Shown in pieces: positions 53,133-64,000 of a stretch of DNA of 64,000 bases. The first letter of the stretch is position 1. Every line of letters begins with the position of its first letter. The translations under genes and the position numbers were made by a program. The notes beneath the pieces are model-generated. The model was not told the origin of the DNA. It did no database searches and saw only the letters and a list, made by a program, of their open reading frames with translations. Source of the stretch: Polydactylus sextarius. Lineage: Eukaryota; Chordata; Actinopteri; Polynemidae. The stretch is from contig CM028926.1 in the NCBI GenBank assembly GCA_016801845.1, positions 9,646,501-9,710,500 of the forward strand, read 5' to 3'.

Positions 53133-55509
53133 ATGGCTTTAACCATAATTTTTACAAATGAGGTAAGACATAAATCACCTTATAAGAATTATTGTAAATA
53201 TTCTGTAAAAGTAGTAAAAGCACATGTCTGTAGAACTATTAGTTAACTTCTATAAAGGGTCACTTTCTGTATTTAATTACGTTATTTAACTACTACTTTT
53301 TTAAAAAAATATATATGTTTTGTTTATTTATTATGATTTATTCTGTAGTCAAATATTCTTTAATTATTTGTGGAAACTTTCTAGTGCATATTTACTTTAT
53401 ATCAAAATCAATACAACATAATTCTAACATTTTTTTTTTAAATTGATTTTATTTTATTTTATTCTTAATTTATAAGTAATGAGCAACATGAAGCGGTTTG
53501 AGATTATTAAAATATAACCACGGGATTTCTTTTTTTTTTTTTTAATTGTCACAATGTTAAATAACACAACCCACAAAGTAACAGCTCGAATAACTAAATC
53601 ACTGAAGCTCAAAAATATTAAAAAAAACACCTAAGCAGATGTGGGTTGATGGTAGCGTGTCTTCTTTCCGATTGAGTCATTAGGGAAATAAGTGGAAGAA
53701 ATTCACTGTAGCACATCCGATACTGTACGTTTCTCATGAAGGGTTAAAAGAGTCTGAAATTAATTCATCATCATACAGACGATGGTTTTTTTTTTCTTTT
53801 TTTTAATGAACAAAACAGACAAAAAACCTCAATTACTGATTAAGAACTAACGTAGATTTAAGGCTATTTTTAATTCGTTTCTATAGATTTATACCTGGAA
53901 ACTGTTTTAATGAAGATGATACATGTGTAAAGTGATTAATACATTTGTATAATATCACTTTTATTCATGTTTTTATGATGCAAACACAAGAAGACAGATT
54001 TTTTTTGTCTCTCTGCCAAAACTCATTTCAAATAAACATCAGTTACTACAACTGTTTTGTGTCAGAAATCTCTTATTAAGTTTTAAAGCTGTGTTTGATA
54101 TAGTTTTATTTATTTATTCGTTTCGGTTTTTTTTTTGGCACAGTGCAATTCAAAGTCGGATGTTTTGTCGCATTAGTTCCCCTTCTTAGCGTGAAGGGGA
54201 AGCGAAAACGTTTGGTCTATTCAGTGTTTCCTGCCAAATGATTTGACTAAAAAAAAAAAAACTACAGGGAATACAAGAAAACAATGAATGTAGATGAGTT
54301 AAAGTTAAATATTAAAATGTATATGATGATTCTTTTTTATTATTATTATTATTATTTAAACTGTTAAAATGAAATTCTTCTTTGAGTGAAACTAATTGTC
54401 CTCAACTCTTCTGTATTTTAAAGATGGTCGGCAATGAAGAGCATGATAATTGGACATATTACTACGACGTATCAGACAACACAACAGGCCGAAACACAAA
54501 CACGCTGTGCACTGGCGAGAGCCTGGGCCTGCAGACGTTCAACAACGTGGTCCGGCCGATGCTTTACAGCTTGATCTTTCTTCTGGGCGTCACAGCCAAC
54601 GTCCTGATGATCACGGTCCTCCTGAGACGATGGCGCCTCATGCGTATCACTGAGATCTACCTGCTGCATCTCGCCGTGGCAGACCTCATGCTCCTATTCA
54701 CGTTTCCTTTCAGCGTAGTGGAAAATTTCACTGGTTGGGTGTTTGGCTTGTTCTTCTGCAAGCTGTTGAACCCGATGAAAAGCATCAGCTTCCTCTGTGG
54801 GAGTCTTCTTCTAGGCTGCATCGGGTTTGATCGGTATTTGGCCATCGTTCACGCGATTCCCAGCGTGCGAAGTCGACGTCCGAGAGCGGTGCATCTGACG
54901 TGTTCTGTGCTGTGGCTCCTCTGTTTCGGCTTATCAGTACCCGACGTTGTGTTTTTTTCTGTAAAGCATGACGACCTAAACGCATCGAGGCTTAGCTGTT
55001 ACTATACCGAATACGACATCCACGCACACAACTGGGTTTTGACCAAAAGAGTCTTGGATCACATTTGTTTTTTTCTCCCTTTAGCCGTGATGAGCCACTG
55101 CTACACATCCATCGTCATTACTTTGTGCAAAAGTCAGAAAAGCACAACAAAGCAGGGAGCCATTCGACTGGCTTTAGTCATCACTATCGTCTTTTGTTTA
55201 TGTTGGCTCCCGTATAACATCACCTTACTGGTGCAAACTTTGTTCGAAATGCAGGTCATCACTTTCGATACCTGTGAACCTTACGGCCGACTACAAGCAA
55301 CCCTCGAAGTGACAAACATCCTTGGTTTGTCACACTGTTGCCTGAATCCCTTCCTGTACGCGTTTGTCGGAGTGCAGTTTCGCAACGAGTTAATTCACTT
55401 ACTTTGTAAACTGGGCTGCGGACGCGTTTGTCTGCCATTCATCAGAGCGCGGCGTCAGAGCCGACCATCTATGTCTGATGTAGCCACAACTATGAGCACA
55501 ACAATGTAA
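53133..55509 (+). CDS. cxcr5: CXCR5-like chemokine receptor, two coding exons
   Basis: Class A seven-helix receptor; in mammals CXCR5 binds CXCL13 and guides B cells and follicular helper T cells. Exon 1 (53133-53162) encodes MALTIIFTNE and ends at GAG|GTAAGA. Exon 2 (54424-55509) follows TTTTAAAG and begins MVGNEEHDN. The total is 371 aa (human 372). Human CXCR5 is also split after a very short first exon, phase 0, before an Asp/Glu-rich stretch starting with Met. Seen in the protein: an acidic, tyrosine-rich N-terminus (YYYDV) with N-glycosylation sites, disulfide cysteines 122 and 202, DRYLAIV from 146, CWLP from 270, NPFLY from 318 and the family-like KLGC tail. Starting at 54382 without splicing would add an unlikely N-terminus. 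Gene order (ddx6, this gene, bcl9l) supports CXCR5; a CXCR3-like assignment is less likely. Confidence 0.88.
53163..54423 (+). other. cxcr5: cxcr5 intron
   Basis: A 1.26-kb phase-0 GT-AG intron. It is AT-rich with several T and A runs; no other exon was seen. Confidence 0.7.
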
Positions 55510-55750
55510 CCGACTGCAACTTAAACGCTTCTGATGTTCTGTTTTTTGTGGTTTTTCACTTGATGGAAAAAAAAATTACAATTTTATCAGATGCTCTGAC
55601 AATATAGTACCCATTGCTACTTTGTTTGCATTTAAAAGATGTTTTTATTTACCCAGTCAAGGAAAAAAAAATTTTTATTGTTGGCTGAAGTCTTTGTCTT
55701 TATGTTTTTGTTTCATTTTGCTTGTATTTTAGCAACTGCTAATTGAATTT

Positions 55751-55756
55751 AATAAA
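55751..55756 (+). terminator. cxcr5: cxcr5 poly(A) signal
   Basis: AATAAA lies 242 bp after the stop codon, in TTTAATAAAGATTTC. It is the first clear hexamer after the stop and gives a 3' UTR of about 265 bases. Confidence 0.6.
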
Positions 55757-55759
55757 GAT

Positions 55760-56414
55760 TTCATATATTACACAACAACCGTGTCCCCATGTCAGCGTTA
55801 TCAAACAACAATAATTGACAACACAATAACCAAAACTAAAACCACCTTAGAGATCAGTATTATTCTATTTTTAGACTTCTATTAAAACACAGTTATACAG
55901 AACAACTGCAAACAATCACAAATTGCATCTTATATACAGCAAGAATATCTATATATATAATATTATATATAGATAATATTATATATATTTATATACTCAT
56001 TTGCACAACAGTTTGGTAGTTGGAGAAAATAAATCAATGATATTAAAACAAATAGAAATTTGAGGCACTCCTGTCCTGACCGCCACTCTGTTCCCACAAC
56101 AAATACACACATCTTTGAAATATACATATTTTACAGTATTTTTAGAAAATGGCTTCAGATTTGTTATTGAACCATGTTACAGTGCTTTTAAATATTCAAT
56201 TTTCTTTTTTTTTTTTTTCCTCTTTTTTAAATCTTAATCAGCTTTAATCCAAAGATTGAAGATTATCACTGATATATTTATTTTTACATTCCTCTTTTCA
56301 AATAACTGCAAGAATAACAGAAATGATAAAATTTGGACATGATGGGAAGGTAACCTAGTGGACACTTTTTTTTTTGTTTTTTTTTTTTTTTGTTTGTTTT
56401 TACAGTTTGTATGA
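55760..56414. other. Convergent 3' regions of cxcr5 and bcl9l
   Basis: Tail-to-tail genes: the cxcr5 stop is at 55509 and the bcl9l stop at 56415. On the minus strand AATAAA occurs at 56277-56282, about 130 bp after the bcl9l stop, and again at 55644-55649 inside the cxcr5 3' UTR. A TATATA palindrome-rich patch lies at 55945-55995. Confidence 0.5.
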
Positions 56415-59400
56415 TCAGAATGGCATATTGGCCATGCCTCCAGGGCCGTAGCCAATAGGACTGTCCAAAGACATTCCTCGCTGTCTGAGAGACTGGGGGC
56501 CCATCATACCAGACTGTGGGTGGGGTGGGGCCATCATTGGACCCTGAGGGGACATCATAGGACCCTGGGACCCGAAGGGATCCCCTGGCATTGACATGCT
56601 TCGCTGCTTGGCCTGCATCATCATAATGTTTTGCTGTGCCATCAGATTGTGTGGGTGCTGCTGGGAGGGCATCATGCCAGGGTACGGGTTGGAGGGATGG
56701 TGGAGAAGGCTGTTGGCCATCATGGCTTGCTGTTGCTGGAGTTGCTGTTGGGGAACCATGCCTGTCCTTCCCATCATATGCCCAGGGGGGCACATGGGGC
56801 CCATACCACCACCAGAAACCAAACCCCTAGATCCCCCCTGAGGAATACCCATGCTTTGGCGTATCCCACCATGTGAGGGGTGAGGTGGCAGCTGCTGTTC
56901 AGCCATCATATTCTGTAGGTTTGCTAAGTGTGGGTTTGACGAGGGGCCACTGCTGTGTGGAGGGCCGGAAGAAGACAGCTGTTTGAGGAGCTGCTGTGGA
57001 GTCGGTTGCTGGGATGGTGGCCCCTGATGTGGATTCTGATGTGGTTCACTCTTTGGGAAATACTGAAGAGTGCTACTGGGCTTATCAGAAGGAATGATGC
57101 GGGAGAGATCAAACTCAGGGATCCCCGTATGAGTAGGTCGTATGACCTCACTTAGATCCGGGCCTTCACCCATGGGCAGAGAGGCAAATGAGTCTGTGGG
57201 GTGAGAGGGCCGTTGATGAAGATGACCTTTGCTAAACGGGTGTAGCTGCTGGGGCGGCAGAATATCCTCACTGGGCTGAGAGAAAGTCTGTGACATTCCT
57301 CCAATCGGTGAATGCATGGGCCCATGAGATGGATGTTGCATACGAGGAAAACCCGCCATCTGGTTCTGAGATATGGGCGAAACGTTGCAGGGCCCCATAC
57401 CGTCAGGTGCGCCTCCCCCCATCATGGCAGAATTCATGGCAGGTATACCCATTTGGTTTGGGGAAGAAAGCACAGGTCCTGCGGCATCGTGGGACAGGTG
57501 CTGCTGACCTTGGCTTACGATACCCATGGGGCTTTGTGGATCACTGTGAGGACCAATGGAGCCTTGAGAGACAAGCATCTGGGCGGTCTGCGGGTTCCCC
57601 ATGTTTCCTAGAAATACAACAAAGTCAACATGTGAAAAATGTCATTGACCTTTCAAAACAGACTAATTAAACACTGATGTCTACTCATTCTGTGTTTCGT
57701 ACCTCCAATGCTAACACCAGAAAGAAGGGGTCGATCCGGTAGCATCTCATCATCGGAAGTGGCAATTGTTTTGATTGCATCGTGGTAGAGAGGAGTAGAA
57801 CTGGGCATGGCATACTTCGACATCTGAGACATGATAAGGGATAAAGGATTCTGAGTTGGAGGGGCATCGGGAGAGGAAGTAAATGGCATACTAGGATTCA
57901 TTGAGCCCGGCTGGCTAATAGGCGTAGAGTTGGAACTCCTGGGGGGAAGTGATTGGCCTACAACGAAAAAGAAGAAACGTAATTAATATCACAGTAACAT
58001 GAGGAACAGCGCTGTTCGTGATCAGACAGACTTGGATCCTGATTGTACCTGTCTCAGTGGAACTGCTTCCTCCATTGCCCACTACTTTCCCACCGTTTGG
58101 ACCACCTGGACTTGGAAGAGCTGTTTTAGGAGATGCCCACCCCGGGGAGCCCACAGCCATGGCTGGGGACTTCAGTCGTCCAGGAGAGGCAGACGGAGAG
58201 TGCAACCCAAGGTTGGAAGACCCCATTACTTGAGGGGACTTCATGGAAGATGAGGAAGGAGTCCCAGCACCAGATGCAGGAGGAAGAGGTGGGTGATGCC
58301 CTGCAGAGGAGATCTGTGAGGGCGACTTCAGTACTGGAGCAGAAGGAGATGGTAGAAGAGGAGATGGTTCTTGATTGAGTGATGGTGACTTGAGCTGATG
58401 AGGAGGAGGCACTGAAGGAGAAGTCAGGGGATTAACATTTATTGATAGGTCAGACGGGTGCCGGGGACCGAGGTCTGCTCCCCTGAGGGGTCCAGTCATC
58501 GGCATGTGACTAAGCCGTGATGTACCTCCCATTTGATGAGGACCTTGCTGCTCGGGTCCAAACATAGCAGGACCAGGGTGTTGAAGATAAGGCCCTTCCA
58601 CCTGTCCTCCAGAGAAGGGACCCTGATTTGGAAACTGGAATGTGCCATCGGGTCCTGGCATCATTCCTTTATTTCCTCCTCTTCCGTTCTGTGAAGGCCT
58701 GATTCGTGAAATCTCTCCAGGGCTAAACATCTCACCTAAAGGCCCCCCACCTACAGGACCTCCGCGGAGCTTTTGCGATAGCATCATCTGCTGTTGTTGT
58801 TGAATATTCATCTGTGGGTTCATGTTCATTGTGAGGTTGCCCCCCAGAGGAGAATCCACCAAGTCCCTCATCTGAGGACCTCCTCCAGGAGAGCCCATAA
58901 TCTCCCGTGAGCCAGGAAAGTCCATCGGATCACCTCGACCGGGGGGTGGGCCCCTACCCATTCCCAAATTGGGAAAGTCCGGCCCCCCAGGATTGTCCAT
59001 AATTCTCGGGCCCATATTTTCCTGCTGCTGCTGTTTTGCTAATCTTTCAAGTTCAAACCTAGGAAGCCCCTGCATTTGTCGTTTCTCCATGATGCGAAAC
59101 ATTTCCTCACGTGTTAACAGGTGCTCTGGTTCACCCTGTAAATGCTGAGGCGGTCCACCTGGGTAGCAGCCATGAAAAGGACCCCCACCCCCCATTTCAT
59201 CAAGCCAAATCATCCCCGGCCTGGTGGGCCTTTGAGGTCCTAGACCCTCCATTGATAAAACACCACCTGGACTTCCTGGAAATCCTCCTCCCCCCGGGCC
59301 TCTGTGCATCTGTGTCAGGAACCGTGGGCCACGGGGACCCTCTTGGTGCATGTCTATCATTCGTGCATTTCCACCCATTCCTCCTCCCATCATATTACCA

Positions 59401-61688
59401 GGACCCCACTGCTGGTCTCCAGGTTTGCTGTGGTAAGGAGGAGGAGGTCCTCTCATCATCATGGGACCACCATGTATACCCATCTCAGGAGCCATTCTAA
59501 AGTGCTGGGGATGCGTGGGGGGTTGCATTTCCTGTTGTCGTTTCTTCTCTTGGTAGTACTCTTCTTGAAGCTTTCTCCATGCCATTTGCTCTGGGGTTGG
59601 CCCTTCTGGTCCGATTAAGTTGCTCATGTCAATCCCAGGTGACAGCTGGTGATGGGGGTGTGGTGGTAGGTTAGGATGAGGGTCCATTTGAGGACTGTCA
59701 AGCACAGGTCCACCAAGGGACTGTGTTTGAGAAATGATGGACTGGAGGGGTTCTTCATATTTCTTCATCCCTCCCATCGGCGGCATGGCTGATGGTACCA
59801 TATTACCACTACTGCAATTTACATTACTTGTACCATTGTCACTGTCCTCAAGAATACCACTCCTATCAGTATTGTTGTTATTATTCAGATTGGAAGAGTT
59901 ATTAGTAGCATTGTTGTTGGGGCCTCCTGGATCTCCAGGGCCTCCACTTGCCCCACTGCGCAGAAACAATCTCTCTATGTCTCTTAACGTCTGCAAAGAG
60001 CGCTCCCTATGTTCCAGCTGCTCTTTGGAAAGACCATCTGTGTTTCCTGGGCCACTTCTCTGGCCTATTTCACTCTGTAGGTGCGCAGATAAGATAGAGG
60101 GACTCTGCGAGGGCGAACCAGTAGCAACGGGAAGGGGCATGCCACCTGCACCTTCCCCATCTGCGGCTCCAGTTGGGAGTGGGCCTGCGGGTGCGGCCGT
60201 GCTCCCTCCTTCTGACCTATGGGCAACGATGCTATTATTGCTGGAGGCTCCACCTGATCTGGTCTGAGAAGATTCATTATCAGAGTGTCCTGCTGATGAT
60301 GGCGTCCCTGCAGGATGCAGTGGGCCTCCAACTCCAGCAGAGGCTGGCCTCGGAGTTCCACTTTGGGATTTAGGGGTTCCTGTGGGTGGAGAGCTGCTGG
60401 AGTTTACCTTCTCAGATATGTTAGGAAGCTTCCCTGATGGGTGGCCCTGTGGCAGACAAAATAAGAAAAAGAAACAAGTTGAGACCAGTGAAATTATTTC
60501 ACTATCCCCTAATTATTATTGGAATAAATGTCAGCACTATAATATATTACAGACAGACAGATCTGTTACTGATTTGCCAGAACAACACACAAAGTACACT
60601 TCACTTTCTCAGCAACAACTGTTAATGGAAACAGGAACAAAGAGATATCTGAGACCGAAATAGCTAAACAAATTAACCTTACCACATATTTTGCACCTGT
60701 GGTCCTTACTATGGAAAACACTTTTACTCCCCTGTGGTTAAACAGGTTCAACACTAACCTGACATTTTGTCTAATTTGCTATTGAGCTGTAGATCAGTCT
60801 GACCTGCTCCAACTTGGTGCGTGGAACATTTTGCTGGTGAAACAGAAGGATGGAATCGGACTGTCCTTTTATTACTGCTTCGGCAGCGCTGTAAGATTAA
60901 AAAAACAAATCAAATCAAGTTTGTAGAAAAGAAAACCTACACATCTCATCATCTACATGTCATGCATGCAAATATTTCTCACCTGTTGGCTAGGCTGGTT
61001 GTAAAAACATATATCACTTGTTGTGAAGACTGAGGTGGCTCTGCTTTTAACACTGGCCCCACTCCACAACCCATCGCAGGTTCAGACATAGGTCCTGCAG
61101 ACAGGCGATCAGAGAGCCCCTGGATAGTACCCGTCAGCCCACGCTCCCCTGTTGAAAATCAGCAGCACACTGGTTTAATTTGTGTAAAGTAAAGTGGTCT
61201 CCCAGTTTATAAATATAACACCAACACATCCTTTTTTTTTTTACTACATCTAAACACTAGATGGAGCTAAAACACATGTAAAATCAAATCAGTGAGAAGG
61301 GATAGTGTGGCAGTGTATGTGCAGAATCTGAAACACCAATAGATAATTTATGGTTTTAACCTGTTGTTTACAGCACAAAAAAAAAAAAAAAAAAAAAAAA
61401 GAAACACAGAAGGATTTTTTAACTGTAATTAATTCTGCCTTTATAGTTAAAGCTACAATTACTGTTAGTGAAGATTGTGTTACAATTACACAGCAGCAAC
61501 AAAAAAAAAAAGAAAAAAAAAATGTTTCCTCCCCTGTGGAGGCAAACAGACTCACGGTGGCTCGTAGTGTGTGGCTTATCTTCATCTTCCTCTGTGTCAG
61601 GTCCAGAGCACCATTCATCTCCACTATATGGCTGTTTCTTCTCCAGAACACAGCGTCGCTTACTGCGCATAACACCCTCTGGAAAATA

Positions 61689-61720
<32 letters not shown>

Positions 61721-62914
61721 CAACACTTGGGTAACAACTGTCATGGTACTGTCCCTTTAAAAGGTTTTACCACAGTTAGCTGTGTTTTTTTTTTTTCTTA
61801 CATTTATCACCAATGGTCTTGACTCACCACTGTATTTTCCAGAACGAGAAGCTAATGTGCTACTATCTGCTGTTTAAATGTTTTAATTATCTAATCTGCT
61901 GTATGTTTAAAGTGATATAATGTCTTAATGAGGTGTTACCTTGACATTTATTGGCATAAGATTTGTGATTTTTGTCTTTAAATGGTGATAGTGAGGGTGT
62001 TAACTCACATAGCTGTTGACTTGGCCTGAGGTCAGGTGACAATCACATATGATTCACATCATTTTCATGCTCATCAAACCAGTCACTGACCCCATCTAAG
62101 TCTTATGAATAGGGGCTTTGTCATCCTGTGTTTCCACTCACTTTTCAGGTTTTTCCTTTAATTTGTCACCTGTCTGCCTTCATCTTTTGTTGCTGGGTTA
62201 TGCCACACATGCTAGTCAAATCTGCAAAGGCACAATAATGTTTTTTTTTTTTTTTTTTTTGCTGTGTGCTAGCGGGTTCAAACAGCTGCAAGAAATATGC
62301 AGCAGCAGCTTTAAACATTTCCAACAAGGTAAACTTGCAGTATAGAAAAGGAAGGAGAAACAACTAGAATCAATGGCATCTGGTAAATAAACACACTGGC
62401 AATATTCCTGATTAGCGTCACGTATTTAGACAAGCTCAATAAACAAATCAGCAGAGATTATTCAGGTTCATCACACACGCAGCATGTTTAGTGACTTTGT
62501 GGCAAAGAAGTACCTTCAAACAAACACATGGGTACAAATTGGGTAACCACAGACTGAAAAGACTGACTGTACAGTAAGGACGGAAGGAAGTTTGCAGTGA
62601 CAATATGAAGCGAGCAGGGGGAGGACTGCTGCCTCCACACACACGGCGGCAGCTTAAAAGAGCTGACCTCTTGTTTTCTAGGACTGTTTTTGTTACCGCC
62701 AGCTACTGGTTTATCTTAACAAGAAAGTCGGCTATTGAACCACATGTGCTACTGCTTGTCAGCGACGCTACAGGTTTCCTGGTTTGGTGGCAGGGAGATT
62801 TTTTTTAAAGTGAGGAGGAGACAGAGACAGAGGGTTGCATTTCATTTGAATGTGCACTTTTGTTTTTCGACACAGAAATTAGATCACAGAGAACAAGACA
62901 GAAACAGAGACAGG

Positions 62915-62945
<31 letters not shown>

Positions 62946-64000
62946 CAGAGAGGAGGTCAAAGGAAGCCAAAAGAGATTTGCCTTCAAATGATCCACCCTA
63001 TCTCTCTTTCTCTCCCTCTTTCAACCTCTGTCGTTCTTTGTGTTGGAACCACACCTCTCCCTGCAAATGTGTGTGTGTGTGTGTGTGTGTTTAAAGCGGA
63101 GGGTCGAGTCCTGTACAGGAAACCCAGATGAGTTTCACAAAAAAAAAAAAAAAAAAGAAAGAAAATCACATAAATATCATCTGCCATTAAAACTCTCACA
63201 TGAAGACGCGTCGAAATTAGCAACAGCAAACAAATGCAAATAAAACACCTTGTACTGAATCATGAGAACACAAATATTTACCGACACACTCACACAAAAG
63301 GAACTTTTGCCTTTCCACCCACTCATCATCTCTTGCTTTAATAACACCCTCTCTCGGCATGCTAAGTTTTCACAATCCTATGTCTCTTTCTCTCTGAGTA
63401 CTACAGAAAGCCCAGATGCTTTTTCATCTGAGACACGTCACTGCAGAGCGAGCATGGCACAAACTATCAAAAGCCAGGGGGAAATTTTGACGCTTCACCG
63501 AAAGGTCAGGGCATTTCAGCGAGAGACAAAACAAGTTCTTCTGTCCTCTCGGTCCTTACATTCACTTCCTGCTGTGGAGGCGGTGAATGCACGTAATCTG
63601 GTGCTTCGGGTAAAGATATTGCTGATAGGAAGGTAAAGGAAGTGAACTAGTGCACAGTTAGAACAGAAACAAAATGTTTATACATCCCTGACACAGTGTC
63701 TTCTGTGTGTGTGTGTGTGTGTGTGTCTCACCTCCTTTGGCATCTGTCTCCAAAGATGGAGGAATGGCATTTCTTGCTTCACCAGAGTCGATGGAGACAC
63801 TTCGCTCCCGCTTCGATTTGGTTTTCAGCATCCCTCCGACGCCGCTCACCGATTGGCTGACAGCCTTGAGCCCGGGGTTGCCGGGTGGAATCTGATTGGT
63901 TTTGACTCCATGGCTCCCGGCAGCGACGCCCTTTGACCCCAGGTGACCGGCAGGTCCCTGCTGCTGCTGCTGCTGAACCTGCTGGTTTACACCCGGGATC
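56415..64000 (-). CDS. bcl9l: BCL9-like Wnt co-activator, seven exons seen, 5' end outside the window
   Basis: Nuclear adaptor that links beta-catenin to Pygopus on TCF target genes. Minus-strand exons: 64000-63732 (5' end cut by the window), 61678-61556, 61148-60983, 60888-60804, 60446-58049, 57957-57703 and 57607-56415. Phases agree across all junctions, giving about 1,495 codons. Exon 1 here carries KRERSVSIDSG and exon 2 KKQPYSGDEWCSGPD, both typical of BCL9/BCL9L. HD1 (VIYVFTTSLANS-AAEAVIKGQSDS) spans the next two exons and would bind the Pygopus PHD finger. HD2 (LSKEQLEHRERSLQTLRDIE, 59961-60032) binds beta-catenin. The C-terminal block has IPEFDLSRIIPSDKP. The rest is Pro/Gly/Met/Gln-rich and disordered. 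BCL9L rather than BCL9 is chosen from HD1 wording, position beside cxcr5 and the PSSTPLYHDAIKTIATSDDE block; no reading-frame damage is seen. Confidence 0.95.
59961..60032 (-). other. bcl9l: bcl9l HD2 (beta-catenin-binding helix)
   Basis: Within the 2.4-kb exon. The helix LEHRERSLQTLRDIERLF keeps the residues known in BCL9 to contact the first armadillo repeats of beta-catenin. The exon around it codes for low-complexity Gly/Pro/Met sequence. Confidence 0.9.
60804..61148 (-). other. bcl9l: bcl9l HD1 (Pygopus-binding region), split over two exons
   Basis: The upstream exon (61148-60983) ends VIYVFTTSLAN; the downstream exon (60888-60804) continues AAEAVIKGQSDSILLFHQQN. The junction falls inside the Ser codon of LANSAAEA. 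The sequence matches the BCL9-family HD1 domain, whose partner is the PHD finger of Pygopus. Confidence 0.9.
61376..61400. repeat. Poly-A run in a bcl9l intron
   Basis: About 24 A bases, interrupted only at the end, between the third and second bcl9l exons seen here. Confidence 0.9.
61679..63731 (-). other. bcl9l: bcl9l intron with several TG/CA microsatellites
   Basis: A 2-kb intron between the KRERSVSIDSG exon and the KKQPYSGDEW exon. It contains CA/TG runs at 61691-61719, 62919-62944, 63069-63090 and 63704-63726, plus a T run at 62240-62260 and an A run near 63140-63157. Frames here such as 62735-63094 and 63262-63636 are repeat-derived or chance. Confidence 0.85.

Noticed and set aside
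54382..54423. Start of the receptor at 54382 without splicing
   Set aside because: The first 14 residues have no family match, a good acceptor (TTTTAAAG) lies at 54423, and the spliced form reproduces the human exon structure.
56596..60373. Long plus-strand frames opposite bcl9l (for example 59734-60267 and 59111-59500)
   Set aside because: Antisense shadows of the Pro/Gly-rich bcl9l exons; no splice structure or homology of their own.
61289..61760. 150-codon minus-strand frame and its plus-strand counterpart
   Set aside because: Only the short bcl9l exon at 61556-61678 within them is real; the remainder is poly-A/T and CA-repeat translation.

Overview
The window is nuclear DNA from a bony (probably teleost) fish. 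Coding sequence is split into short exons with GT/AG introns and sits in AT-rich DNA full of microsatellites, poly-A/T runs and small palindromic DNA transposons. The gene order matches human 11q23.3. The organism call is inferred from intron size, repeat style and protein divergence; no species marker was found.

Positions 1 to about 30,200 hold no gene I can support. I see decayed transposons there: a small MITE with ends near CTCGGCTAGTAA, a long-armed foldback family, a 671-bp element with 38-bp inverted ends, a Tc1/mariner fragment and a possible solo LTR. There is also a large ATCT microsatellite, a 33-bp duplication, a few transcription-factor-like motifs (an RFX X-box palindrome, ZNF143/THAP11-like sites) and a few unassigned open frames.

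Positions 30,205 to 64,000 carry four genes reconstructed exon by exon. treh (trehalase, minus strand, 15 coding exons, 567 aa) is followed by ddx6 (DEAD-box RNA helicase, minus strand, 12 coding exons, 482 aa, with a noncoding first exon and probably a 5.5-kb 3' UTR). Next is a cxcr5-like chemokine receptor (plus strand, two coding exons, 371 aa), then bcl9l (Wnt co-activator, minus strand, seven exons seen, 5' end beyond the window). Order and orientation equal human TREH-DDX6-CXCR5-BCL9L, which supports the receptor assignment. The genes are functionally unrelated: sugar digestion, mRNA repression and decay, B-cell chemotaxis and Wnt transcription. They are linked by synteny, not by pathway.

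Points most worth checking are a GC-AG intron in treh, a trehalase C-terminus without the hydrophobic tail of the human enzyme, a ten-residue first coding exon of cxcr5, an orphan first-exon-like frame with CACGTG and YY1-type context inside the presumed ddx6 3' UTR, a broken THAP-domain exon in a ddx6 intron, and the foldback transposon family. I found no convincing new multi-gene system; the candidate novelties are single features.
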